A stretch of 35,251 nt of DNA from NCBI GenBank assembly GCA_017522205.1, contig JAFWZS010000082.1:1-35251 (forward strand), in the 5' to 3' direction. Shown here piece after piece: positions 22,856 through 30,559 of this stretch. The first letter of the stretch is position 1; each line of letters opens with the position of its first letter. Both the position numbers and the translations under genes were made by a program. This DNA comes from Clostridia bacterium (GTDB taxonomy: Bacteria > Bacillota > Clostridia > Oscillospirales > Acutalibacteraceae). The notes under the pieces are model-generated. The model was not told the DNA's origin, did no database searches, and saw nothing but the letters and a program-made list of their open reading frames with translations.

Positions 22856-25213
22856 TTTTTTAAGCTCGATACCCTTCTTTGAAAGTGAATCGATAATTGA
22901 ATTTACAACATTCATAACCTCGTCTCTTGTGAGAGTTTTTTCAGGATGAACGAAGAAGAGTCTTACTGTGATTGATTTGCCGTTTTCATCTTCATAGGTG
23001 TCAACCACCTGAATGTCCTTGATGAGGCTGCAGTCAGCATTCTTAACTGCTTCACCAACGGGAGCAAACTTATCTGTTACGAATGAAAGGTCAATTTCAA
23101 TTCCCGGGAACTTTGAGGGTTCATCATACTTGATGTCGTTTGCCTTAACAGCTGAGAATGCACCCACGTTGATTTCAGCAAAGACTACATTTGCCTTCTT
23201 ATCAATCTTTTTAAGCACTGTGGGATGAACCATACCGATAATACCGATTTCTTCTCCTTCGCAGTAAATCTTGTTAAGATTCTTGGGATGCTCATAATTA
23301 TGTGTGGGTGCTGCTGCTTCAAAGGAAAGTGCAGCATGCTTGATGTCACCGGAGAGAACGGTGAGAATATCACGAAGCTCAAAATAAAGCTCTGCAGGTG
23401 TCTTTGTCTTTGAGAAAAGAGTAACGGCAAGGTTCTTCTTTTCGTTGCACATACCGTCTTCCTTAAGACCGTCAACTGCTCTGCCCACCTCGAAAATACC
23501 GAAGGATGGAGCAAAGCCTGTGTTGGTCTTCAGCTGGCAAAGCTGAGTGGGAATAAGTGACTTACGAAGAGTTGCAATATTGGGGTTGGTAGCGTTTGTA
23601 AGACCAACGTTTTCCTCAATTTCAATACCAAGGCTCTTGCATTCGTCATAGCCCATCCAGATGTAGGAATGAAGCTCGTGAAGAGAAAAGCTCTTTACGA
23701 GGATATCCTTGATTCTGTCCTCTGTAGTCTTTTCAATGTCAGCACGAACGGGATAAAGAGGTGACTTTGTTGTGTTGATATCGAAGTTGTCGTAGCCGAA
23801 AATTCGAGTGATTTCTTCGATAATGTCAGCCTTGATTGTAACGTCCTTTGTTGCTCTCCATGAGGGTACGTCAACACTGAAGTTGTTGTCCTGAAGCTCA
23901 ACACCGAAGCCGAGAGCAGTAAGTGTCTTTACAATTGTGTCGTTGGAAATTTCAATACCTGTATAACGGTCAACAAAGTTCTTGTCAAACTTAAGGTTAA
24001 TCTTGTCGTAGTTGAAGCCTCTTTCGTCGGTAAGAGCTGAAACAACCTTTGCATCAGCGTCGATATCCTTAAGAAGCTTAATGAATCTTGCAATTGCGGG
24101 AACAGTCATTTCTGGGTCAAGACACTTTTCATATCTCATTGAAGCGTCTGTTCTGTGAGCGAGCTTAACTGTTGACTTACGGGTTGAAACTGCGTTGAAG
24201 GTTGCTGATTCAAGAGTAAGTGTGGTTGTGTCTTCAACAATTTCACTGTCAAGACCGCCCATAATACCTGCAATAGCAACGGGTGTGTCACCGTTACAGA
24301 TCATAAGTGTATTTGTGTCGATGTTTCTGTCCACACCGTCAAGAGTACGGAAGGTGAAGGGTTCATCGAAACGCTTGATTCTGATTTTTTCTACCTTTCT
24401 TGAATCGAAAGCGTGCATGGGCTGACCCATTTCAAGCATAAGGTAGTTGGTAAGGTCAGCAAGGAGGTTAATACCTCTCATACCGCAATAGAAAAGTCTG
24501 ATTCTCATATTTACGGGGCTGACATTCTTTGTGATACCCTCGAGCTTAATACAGGAGTATCTCTGGCAAAGCTCATCTTCAATTTTCATATCAACCTTTT
24601 CGAGATTATCATAAGCTGAAAGGTCAACAACATCCAGAGGCTTAAGAGGTCTGTCTGCAATTGCTGCAAACTCTCTTGCAATACCGTAGTGACCCCAGAG
24701 GTCGGGACGGTTTGTAAGTGACTTGTTGTCTACCTCAAAAACGATATCTTCGATTTCATATACATTCTTGATATCTGTACCATTTGCAACGTCTTCAAGA
24801 ATATCCATAATACCTGAGTTATCGTCGCTGATACCGACTTCCTTTTCGCTGCAGCACATACCGTATGAGGTGTAGCCTGCAAGGGCTCTCGGTGTGATTT
24901 CGATTTCACCGATTTTTGCACCGATTTTTGCAAAAGCAGTTTTCATGCCTACTCTTACGTTGGGAGCACCGCATACAACATCTGTAAGAACGCCGTCACC
25001 TGCATCAACCTTGAGAAGGTGAAGCTTCTTTGATTCGGGGTGGTCCTCTACTGATTTGATTTCTGCAACAACGATACCGCTGATATCGCTGCCCTTGAAG
25101 AAGATTTCGTTTTCTACCTCTGCAGTTGAAAGGGAGAAACGGCGGATAAGATCCAGCTTGTCAAGACCTGTAAAGTCAACAAAGTCTGAAATCCAGTTCA
25201 TTGATAAAAACAT
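22853..25213 (-). CDS. pheT: Phenylalanine-tRNA ligase beta subunit
   Basis: PheT is the editing and tRNA-binding subunit of the (alpha-beta)2 PheRS. In its 786 residues the order is: N-terminal domain, the EMAP/tRNA-binding OB fold (IVVAEIKSVEDHPESKKLHL ... VVCGAPNVRVG, about 45-95), the B3/B4 editing region, and B5 (LMLEMGQPMHAFD and VAIAGIMGG mark the border). The C-terminal ferredoxin-fold anticodon-binding domain follows (KFPGIEIDLSFVTDK ... VRLFFVHPEKTLTRDEV). The length is normal. An AAAGGAGAG site precedes the ATG. It lies 18 bp after pheS in a T-box-controlled operon. Confidence 0.96.
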   Translation of the reverse strand: MFLSMNWISDFVDFTGLDKLDLIRRFSLSTAEVENEIFFKGSDISGIVVAEIKSVEDHPESKKLHLLKVDAGDGVLTDVVCGAPNVRVGMKTAFAKIGAKIGEIEITPRALAGYTSYGMCCSEKEVGISDDNSGIMDILEDVANGTDIKNVYEIEDIVFEVDNKSLTNRPDLWGHYGIAREFAAIADRPLKPLDVVDLSAYDNLEKVDMKIEDELCQRYSCIKLEGITKNVSPVNMRIRLFYCGMRGINLLADLTNYLMLEMGQPMHAFDSRKVEKIRIKRFDEPFTFRTLDGVDRNIDTNTLMICNGDTPVAIAGIMGGLDSEIVEDTTTLTLESATFNAVSTRKSTVKLAHRTDASMRYEKCLDPEMTVPAIARFIKLLKDIDADAKVVSALTDERGFNYDKINLKFDKNFVDRYTGIEISNDTIVKTLTALGFGVELQDNNFSVDVPSWRATKDVTIKADIIEEITRIFGYDNFDINTTKSPLYPVRADIEKTTEDRIKDILVKSFSLHELHSYIWMGYDECKSLGIEIEENVGLTNATNPNIATLRKSLIPTQLCQLKTNTGFAPSFGIFEVGRAVDGLKEDGMCNEKKNLAVTLFSKTKTPAELYFELRDILTVLSGDIKHAALSFEAAAPTHNYEHPKNLNKIYCEGEEIGIIGMVHPTVLKKIDKKANVVFAEINVGAFSAVKANDIKYDEPSKFPGIEIDLSFVTDKFAPVGEAVKNADCSLIKDIQVVDTYEDENGKSITVRLFFVHPEKTLTRDEVMNVVNSIIDSLSKKGIELKK

Positions 25214-25231
25214 AATTCTTTCTCTCCTTTC

Positions 25232-26284
25232 TTATTCGTCGTCTGTGAACTGTGACAGTACCTTAAGGCTGCCACTGTTGAGGTCACGTATATCTTTAAT
25301 TCCGTATTTCATCATAACAAGTCTTGTAAGACCGAGGCCGAAAGCGAAACCGCTGTATTCTTCGGGGTCGATACCGCCTGCCTTGAGCACCTCGGGATGA
25401 ATCATACCACAGGGGCAAAGCTCAAGCCAGCCGCTGTGCTTACATGAAGGACAGCCTTCACCGCCACAGATAAGGCAGCTGATGTCAAGCTCGAAACCGG
25501 GTTCAACGAAGGGGAAGAAGCCGGGACGAAGTCTTACCTTAAGGTCCTTCCGGAACACTTCTGAAAGCATTGTTTTCATAAAGTAGATAAGATTTGAAAT
25601 TGAAATATCCTTGTCAACCATAACGCCTTCCATCTGGAAGAAGGTGTTTTCGTGGCAGGCATCGGTAGCCTCGTTTCTGAAGCATCTGCCGGGGAAAATA
25701 GCCTTGATAGGCACATTATCGTTAATGAGTGCATCTCTGTACTTCTTGTAGATAGCGTTCTGAGCTGCAGATGTGTGAGTTTTAAGAAGCTGACCGTTTG
25801 TGAGATAATAGGTATCCTGCATATCTCTTGCGGGGTGGTGCTTGGGAATATTGAGTGCTTCAAAGCATTCGTAGTCCGTAACGATTTCGGAATAGTTTTC
25901 AACATTGAAGCCCATTGTTCTGAATATTTCTTCACACTGACGCTGAACGAGAGTTACGGGATGGTATGAACCCTCTGCTATGTTGGCAGGCATTGAAATG
26001 TCGAATTCAGGCATAGCCTCAATTTCCTTCTGAATTTCAAGCTCTTTAAGCTCAGTTGTTCTTTCTGCAATTTTGTCGGCAACCTCTGCTTTAAGCTCGT
26101 TTACCTTCTGACCGAAGGCTTTCTTTTCCTCAGGTGAAAGGTCTCTCATTTCCTTGAGAAGGTCAGTTACGCTACCCTTTTTGCCTAAGTATTTAACTCT
26201 GATGGCTTCAAGGTCAGCGGTATTTTCTGCTTTCATAAGCTCAGCAGAAAACTCTTCTTTCAAGAGAACAATTTTGCTGTCCAT
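25232..26284 (-). CDS. pheS: Phenylalanine-tRNA ligase alpha subunit
   Basis: PheS is the catalytic class II subunit that activates Phe and charges tRNA-Phe. In its 350 residues an N-terminal coiled coil (about 1-95) precedes the catalytic core. Class II motif 2 is FPGRCFRNEATDACHENTFF, and motif 3 is SGFAFGLGLTRLVMMKYGI. Between them lies a cysteine-rich insert (C270, C273, C278, C281, C290, C292) that looks like a zinc knuckle; similar CxxC pairs occur in PheS of several bacterial groups. The ATG follows AGGAGG. Transcription is controlled by the tRNA-Phe T-box directly upstream. Confidence 0.97.
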   Translation of the reverse strand: MDSKIVLLKEEFSAELMKAENTADLEAIRVKYLGKKGSVTDLLKEMRDLSPEEKKAFGQKVNELKAEVADKIAERTTELKELEIQKEIEAMPEFDISMPANIAEGSYHPVTLVQRQCEEIFRTMGFNVENYSEIVTDYECFEALNIPKHHPARDMQDTYYLTNGQLLKTHTSAAQNAIYKKYRDALINDNVPIKAIFPGRCFRNEATDACHENTFFQMEGVMVDKDISISNLIYFMKTMLSEVFRKDLKVRLRPGFFPFVEPGFELDISCLICGGEGCPSCKHSGWLELCPCGMIHPEVLKAGGIDPEEYSGFAFGLGLTRLVMMKYGIKDIRDLNSGSLKVLSQFTDDE

Positions 26285-26309
26285 TTGTAATTCCTCCTAT
26301 AATATAGAA

Positions 26310-26552
26310 AATAAAAAATCGCCTCATGAAAATGAGACGAAAAAATTCCGTGGTACCACTCAAATTGCAAGGGTAAACTCCCCTGCCGCTTTCAGTTGCT
26401 TTAATGCAGCAATTACATCCTGCTTTTCACAGGCAGCTCGTGAGGCGAAATTCACTTTCGGGGACAACGGATTTCTTTCACCGTATGAAATCCTCTCTTG
26501 GAAGTCTTGTCCGCAAGCTACTGAAACTCAGTCATAGCCTTTAGGCGATATT
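26310..26552 (-). promoter_or_regulatory. T-box leader sensing uncharged tRNA-Phe
   Basis: The region between the pheST promoter and pheS has all parts of a T-box. Stem I includes AGTA and the long distal arm, and the specifier loop contains GTGAAT followed by TTC (Phe codon, 26447-26449). The T-box sequence GAGTGGTACCACGG lies around 26348-26362. The terminator CGTCTCAT-TTTC-ATGAGGCG is followed by a T-run (26312-26340). Uncharged tRNA-Phe should pair with the specifier and the TGGTACC bulge region and favour antitermination, raising pheST expression when Phe is scarce. Confidence 0.93.
26312..26340 (-). terminator. T-box regulated terminator
   Basis: An 8-bp stem (one G-U) with a TTTC loop and a run of T lies about 25 bp before the pheS ribosome binding site. 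It is mutually exclusive with the T-box antiterminator. Confidence 0.88.
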
Positions 26553-26558
26553 GTATGA

Positions 26559-26587
26559 ATTATACAACAAACAAAAAAATAAGTCAA
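26559..26587 (-). promoter_or_regulatory. pheST sigma-A promoter
   Basis: On the minus strand TTGACT (26582-26587), 17 bp, TATAAT (26559-26564). A solo ATGCAAA heptad array begins only 8 bp upstream of the -35. Confidence 0.82.
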
Positions 26588-26595
26588 GCCTTTTT

Positions 26596-26627
26596 AAATG
26601 CAAAATGCAAAGTGCAAAATGCAAAAT
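26596..26627 (+). repeat. Solo ATGCAAA heptad array
   Basis: This is identical over 32 bases to 2952-2983, the left end of the element carrying the four-helix-bundle gene. No inverted partner is found between here and prmA, so it looks like a solo end. It abuts the pheST promoter. Confidence 0.9.
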
Positions 26628-26661
26628 GACTGATAGAGCGGTTAATGCGTTACCTGACTCA

Positions 26662-26774
26662 CTCCCTCCGTCTTTTTTTGCTGAAAGCAAAAAATCCACC
26701 TCCCTCGGATAGGGAGGCAAAAGAGGCTCCCTCCGAGAGGAAGCTGGCAAAATCGCAGATTTTGACTGAGGGAG
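26662..26774. repeat. Multi-stem palindromic repeat (CTCCCTC ... GAGGGAG)
   Basis: The outer ends CTCCCTCCGTC (26662-26672) and GACTGAGGGAG (26764-26774) pair at 10 of 11 positions. Inside are CCTCCCT-CGGAT-AGGGAGG (26699-26717) and a second GC-rich arm (GCTCCCTC ... GAGAGGAAGC). The whole would fold into a branched structure. It resembles non-coding palindromic repeats common in gut Firmicutes genomes, as far as I recall; I cannot check the copy number here. No credible gene is present in this gap (26628-27066). Confidence 0.6.
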
Positions 26775-26957
26775 AAGCCGACTCAACAAACAGACATCCG
26801 GATAGCGGTGGAGCTCACAGACCTCCGCTACGATGCCCTACTGTATTCACCCTCTCACCGACAGCAAACAAACATACAAACACACAACCAATACAATGTT
26901 TTCTATAATTATTTTTATTTTTATATTTTTATAAAGTTTTACTATTTTTATTGTATT

Positions 26958-27036
26958 ATTGTGTGGTAAACCCTCAGAACCCTTGTAAACAAGGGCTTTC
27001 AGAGCCACACAATCACCACACAATGTGCCACACAAT
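26958..27036. other. Palindrome with one inverted and three direct CCACACAAT sites
   Basis: ATTGTGTGG (26958-26966) is followed by the perfect palindrome CCCTTGTAAACAAGGG (26980-26995), then CCACACAAT three times (27005, 27016, 27028), about one helical turn apart. A looser TTTGTGTGT follows at 27043. The layout resembles a recombinase core with arm sites, or a cooperative operator. It is 31 bp past the prmA stop codon. Function unknown. Confidence 0.6.
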
Positions 27037-27066
27037 AAAGACTTTGTGTGTTATATTATTTCATTT

Positions 27067-27996
27067 TTACTCAGCTTTTTTACACTGAAAGCACACCCAG
27101 CCGCCGTCGGTGTAGCGTGCTTCAATTTTAAAGCCGTACTTATTGAATGCATCAATAACATCCTGCTCTCGTGTATCAATAATGCCCGATGTGATGAACA
27201 CGGCATCATCCTTCATAAAGTCTGCCACATCCTTGCAGAACATAATAATAACATCTGCAACGATATTTGCAACAACAACATCAAATTTTCCGCTGACCTT
27301 ATCTGTGAGGTTGCCCTGAAGAATTGTGTATTCGGGCTCCTTGAAGCCGTTCACTTCGCCGTTTTCCTCTGCCGTTTTTACTGCAAGAGCGTCAATGTCA
27401 ACGCCCACTGCCTTCTCTGCTCCTAAGAGAAGTGAGGCAATTGAAAGAATACCGCTGCCGCAACCGATATCGAGAACGGTTGTACCTTCCTTTACGTGTT
27501 TTTCAAGGGTTTCAAGGCAAAGCCTTGTGGTTTCGTGAGTACCTGTACCGAAGGCAAGACCCGGCTCAATGTTGAGCACCTTTCTGTCCCCTGCTTCAAA
27601 TTCCTCTTCCCAGATAGGTCTGATGAGAATTTTTTCACCAACGGGAATTGGATGGAAATACTGCTTCCAGTTATTTTCCCAGTCCTCGTTTTTGCATTCA
27701 TTGAGCATTATTTCACTTTCGATATTCTCTGCAGAATAACGCTCACGAAGGAAGGCAACGGCTTCCATTGGATTTTCCTCGGGTGAGATGTAAACGTGAA
27801 CGATTGCCTTGTTTCTGTCCTTTTTAAGCAGATCTTCGTCAATAAGGTCAATATGGGCAATTTCCCAGGCTTCCTTTTCAAGCTCGCTGTAGTCCTCAAT
27901 ATAAATGCCGTAGGGCACAACCATTGAAGCAATGTCACCTGCTCTGTCAATATCCTTTGAATTAACGCTGATTTTAACTTCTGTCCAATTGCTCAT
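27067..27996 (-). CDS. prmA: Ribosomal protein L11 methyltransferase
   Basis: PrmA trimethylates ribosomal protein uL11 using S-adenosylmethionine. The 309-residue protein has the N-terminal substrate-recognition domain and the linker (NWKQYFHPIPVGEKILIRP). The methyltransferase core follows, with GLAFGTGTHETTRLCLE, VLDIGCGSGILSIAS (about 174-188) and the NIVADVI segment in place of the NPPY-like motif, as is usual for PrmA. A strong AAAAGGAGA site precedes the ATG. The stop codon of the upstream glycosidase gene lies 2 bp before the prmA start, so the two are probably co-translated although functionally unrelated. Confidence 0.95.
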   Translation of the reverse strand: MSNWTEVKISVNSKDIDRAGDIASMVVPYGIYIEDYSELEKEAWEIAHIDLIDEDLLKKDRNKAIVHVYISPEENPMEAVAFLRERYSAENIESEIMLNECKNEDWENNWKQYFHPIPVGEKILIRPIWEEEFEAGDRKVLNIEPGLAFGTGTHETTRLCLETLEKHVKEGTTVLDIGCGSGILSIASLLLGAEKAVGVDIDALAVKTAEENGEVNGFKEPEYTILQGNLTDKVSGKFDVVVANIVADVIIMFCKDVADFMKDDAVFITSGIIDTREQDVIDAFNKYGFKIEARYTDGGWVCFQCKKAE

Positions 27997-27997
27997 A

Positions 27998-29860
27998 TCA
28001 GTTCTCCTTTTTTAGAATTATGCCCTCAAGTGCACCGAGATGTGCCTTGTCGCCCTGCATTTCTTTTCCGAAAATGCATTGAGCATTGTGCCATTCTGAG
28101 GGTAAATAGTAGTCGATTTCGTGGTCGTTACGGTTGATTATAACAAGCACCTTGTCTTTTTTGCCCTTACGTTCAAAAGCAAGGCAGGAAAGCATTGCAG
28201 AAACGGTTTTGTAACTGCCTTCCTTAAAGCAGTCGCAGCTTTTTCTCATTTCACCGAGAGCTTTATAAAAGCTGAGCAGCTCCATATTCTCCTTGCCCCA
28301 AGGGTAACAGAAACGGTTGAACGGGTCTTTATAACCCTCCATACCAGCCTCGTCACCGTAGTAAAGCGAAGGTACACCGGGAAGTGTATACTGAATCATT
28401 GAAGCAAGTTTAAGAAGCTTTACGCCCTTTTCATATTCTGAAGATGTGAGCTTTTTTCTGCTTTGCCAATATCTGTCACGGTATTCACAGCTTTCACCCG
28501 AAAGAGCAGTTATGGCTCTCATTGTGTCGTGAGTGCCGATATGATTCATAAGCACGTCTATGCAGCACTTCGGATAGTTTTCAAGCACCGTCATTATCTT
28601 TTCAGAAAATCCCTCAACTCTGCCCGTACGGACAAAGGAAATTATTGCATCGGCAAAGGGATAGTTCATAACGGAATCAAGCTGTTTTCCCGAAAAATAT
28701 CTTCGTCTTTCACCGTAAGCAAATTTGTTTGAGGCATCCTCCCATACTTCACCGAGAACGAGAGCTTCAGGGTTTTCACTCTTTACTGCAACTCTCAATG
28801 CATCAAGGAATTTATCGGGAAGCTCATCGGCTACGTCAAGTCGCCAGCCTCTTGCACCGAGAGAGAGCCATTTTCTTGCTATGCCCTTTTCACCTGCAAT
28901 AAACTCAATAAACTCATCGGTTTCTTCGATAACCTCCGGCAGTATGCTTATGCCCCACCATGAGTGGTAATCGTCGGGATATTTTCTGAATTTGTACCAT
29001 TTGTAATAGGGTGATTCTTTGGACTGATAAGCACCGAGACTGTCGTATCTGCCGTACTTATTAAAGTAGATACTGTCATCACCGGTGTGGCTGAACACAC
29101 CGTCTAAAATTACGGAAATGCCGTATTTCTCTGCCTTTTTGCAAAGAATGGTAAAATCTTCCTCTGTGCCTAAAAGCGGGTCAATTTTACTGTAATCAGC
29201 TGTGTCGTAACGGTGATTGCTCTGTGCTTCAAAGATGGGGTTAAGATATATGCAGGTTGTGCCGAGAGATGCAATATAAGGAAGCTTCTCGGTTATGCCC
29301 TTAAGGTCACCCTGGAAATAGTCATTGTTGAGCACCTTACCCTCTTTTGTGGGTATCCACTCAGGCTCGCCGAAAATGTCTGTACGGAGCTTTCTTCCAG
29401 AGGGTATCTCTTTCTTTTCTTCACCCGAAAAATAGAATCTGTCGGGAAAAATCTGATAAATAAGCCCACCTTTAAGCCAGTTCGGTGTGGTGAACGACTT
29501 TTCATAAACAGAAAGCTGCCATTCATCCGTACCGCCTGAAAGACTTCCGAGACAAGTGCCGTCGTGTTTTATGGCAGTTCTGCCCCAAGGGGTGTCGTAC
29601 TCAAAATGGTAGAAATAAATGTCTGCAGCACCTACGGTATAGCCAAGCGCCCACCATTCTTCGTTTTCACCCTCCATTGAGAGCCATCTCATTGAATGGT
29701 ATGAGTAATCGCCCTTGTCGCTTTTTATGACAAGGTCAACGTGGGAGCATTGAAGATTTCGGGGAAGAACAACCTTAAAGACGATTGTTTCACCCTCTCT
29801 TACTGCACCGAAAGGACTTTTATGAAGTTCATTTCTCGAGTTATAGGGTATGTAATCCAT
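27998..29860 (-). CDS. GH13 glycosidase, neopullulanase/cyclomaltodextrinase type
   Basis: This intracellular alpha-glucan hydrolase has about 620 residues. An N-terminal CBM34-like beta domain (about 1-130) precedes the GH13 barrel (GLIYQIFPDRFYFSGE). Catalytic residues are visible: nucleophile Asp in GARGWRLDVADELPD, acid/base Glu in LVLGEVWEDASNK, and the third carboxylate in MNHIGTHDTMR. YGDEAGMEGYKDPFNR near the end of the barrel is typical of subfamily GH13_20. No signal peptide is seen. I start at the ATG at 29860 because GAGG is correctly spaced; a GTG at 29872 overlaps that site. It probably opens linear maltodextrins or cyclodextrins taken up by the cell. It is divergent from the DUF4830 gene and 2 bp from prmA. 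Confidence 0.92.
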   Translation of the reverse strand: MDYIPYNSRNELHKSPFGAVREGETIVFKVVLPRNLQCSHVDLVIKSDKGDYSYHSMRWLSMEGENEEWWALGYTVGAADIYFYHFEYDTPWGRTAIKHDGTCLGSLSGGTDEWQLSVYEKSFTTPNWLKGGLIYQIFPDRFYFSGEEKKEIPSGRKLRTDIFGEPEWIPTKEGKVLNNDYFQGDLKGITEKLPYIASLGTTCIYLNPIFEAQSNHRYDTADYSKIDPLLGTEEDFTILCKKAEKYGISVILDGVFSHTGDDSIYFNKYGRYDSLGAYQSKESPYYKWYKFRKYPDDYHSWWGISILPEVIEETDEFIEFIAGEKGIARKWLSLGARGWRLDVADELPDKFLDALRVAVKSENPEALVLGEVWEDASNKFAYGERRRYFSGKQLDSVMNYPFADAIISFVRTGRVEGFSEKIMTVLENYPKCCIDVLMNHIGTHDTMRAITALSGESCEYRDRYWQSRKKLTSSEYEKGVKLLKLASMIQYTLPGVPSLYYGDEAGMEGYKDPFNRFCYPWGKENMELLSFYKALGEMRKSCDCFKEGSYKTVSAMLSCLAFERKGKKDKVLVIINRNDHEIDYYLPSEWHNAQCIFGKEMQGDKAHLGALEGIILKKEN

Positions 29861-29938
29861 TTTATACCTCACGATTTTTGCATTATTGCCAAAAACGGCA
29901 CATATATATAAATAAGTAAATTTAAAGTCGGTGATTTT

Positions 29939-30412
29939 ATGTTTTTTATATCTCTCAAATCAAAGCATCTAAAAAAAATCTTTGCTTTTTCCGTTGCTCT
30001 TCTTCTCACAGTAATCGGCGGTGTAGTTTATGTTTCAACAGACGGCAGTATACCCGTTTCAAAGGTTGGCTCTCACTCAATGAAAGCTGAAACTCCAGAG
30101 CAGCGTATAGAATTTTTCCGTCAGTTCGGCTATGAAGCCAAGGAAGACCCCGTCTCCGTAAAGGAAGTTGTCATTCCTGAAGAGTTTGACGACACCTACA
30201 ATGAATATAATGAGCTTCAGAAGGCTCAGGGACTTGACCTTACGGATTATAAGGGTGTACGGGTAAAAAGCTGGAGTTATGAAATTATTAACTACCCCGG
30301 TTATGAAAACTCAGGGACTATCTGTGGAAATCTTCTCACATACGGTGGAACGGTTATTGCCTGTGATATAAGCAACGTTGAGCTGGGTGGATTTATGGAG
30401 AAAGTTTTTTAA
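29939..30412 (+). CDS. DUF4830 domain protein, membrane-anchored
   Basis: This 157-residue protein has an N-terminal basic patch and a single membrane helix (IFAFSVALLLTVIGGVVYVS, about 14-33). A short extracytoplasmic domain follows, with RIEFFRQFGYEAKEDPVSVK, VVIPEEFDDTYNEYNELQKA and KGVRVKSWSYEIINYPG, which is the DUF4830 pattern of Clostridia. The function is unknown. The domain has a conserved look with no obvious catalytic residues, so a structural or sensory role is as likely as an enzymatic one. The ribosome binding site is weak (GGTGA, 4 bp before the ATG). It is the only gene of its unit, and a repeat element starts at its stop codon. Confidence 0.82.
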   Translation: MFFISLKSKHLKKIFAFSVALLLTVIGGVVYVSTDGSIPVSKVGSHSMKAETPEQRIEFFRQFGYEAKEDPVSVKEVVIPEEFDDTYNEYNELQKAQGLDLTDYKGVRVKSWSYEIINYPGYENSGTICGNLLTYGGTVIACDISNVELGGFMEKVF

Positions 30413-30556
30413 AGTGTGGAGTTATGGTCGCAGATTTATACTTGTGAAATCAGCAGATATCAGTCTGCGGAATTAATCGAGTTGTGTAGGATAAAGAGTT
30501 GATTATAATCGGAGCGAAGCGACCCATGTTTCCACTTTTAACTTTCAACTTTCAAC
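30413..30556. mobile_element. Non-coding inverted-repeat element, GTTGAAA end, partly degenerate
   Basis: At the high-coordinate end four units TTTCCAC, TTTTAAC, TTTCAAC, TTTCAAC (30529-30556) mirror the left end of the element at 5193-5459. Just inside is the reverse complement of GGGTCGCTTCGCTCC followed by GATTATA (30504-30525). The CGCAGA (30429-30434) and TCTGCG (30464-30469) pair is also kept, again with a 29-base loop. The other end, next to the DUF4830 stop, retains only a decayed array (AAAGTGTGGAGTTATGG). No gene inside. The intact end runs into the hflX stop codon (30560-30562). Confidence 0.68.
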
Positions 30557-30559
30557 TTT

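Noticed and set aside
26645..26908. 87-residue plus-strand reading frame in the pheST-prmA gap
   Set aside because: It translates the palindromic repeat and low-complexity sequence, lacks a ribosome binding site and has no recognisable domain.
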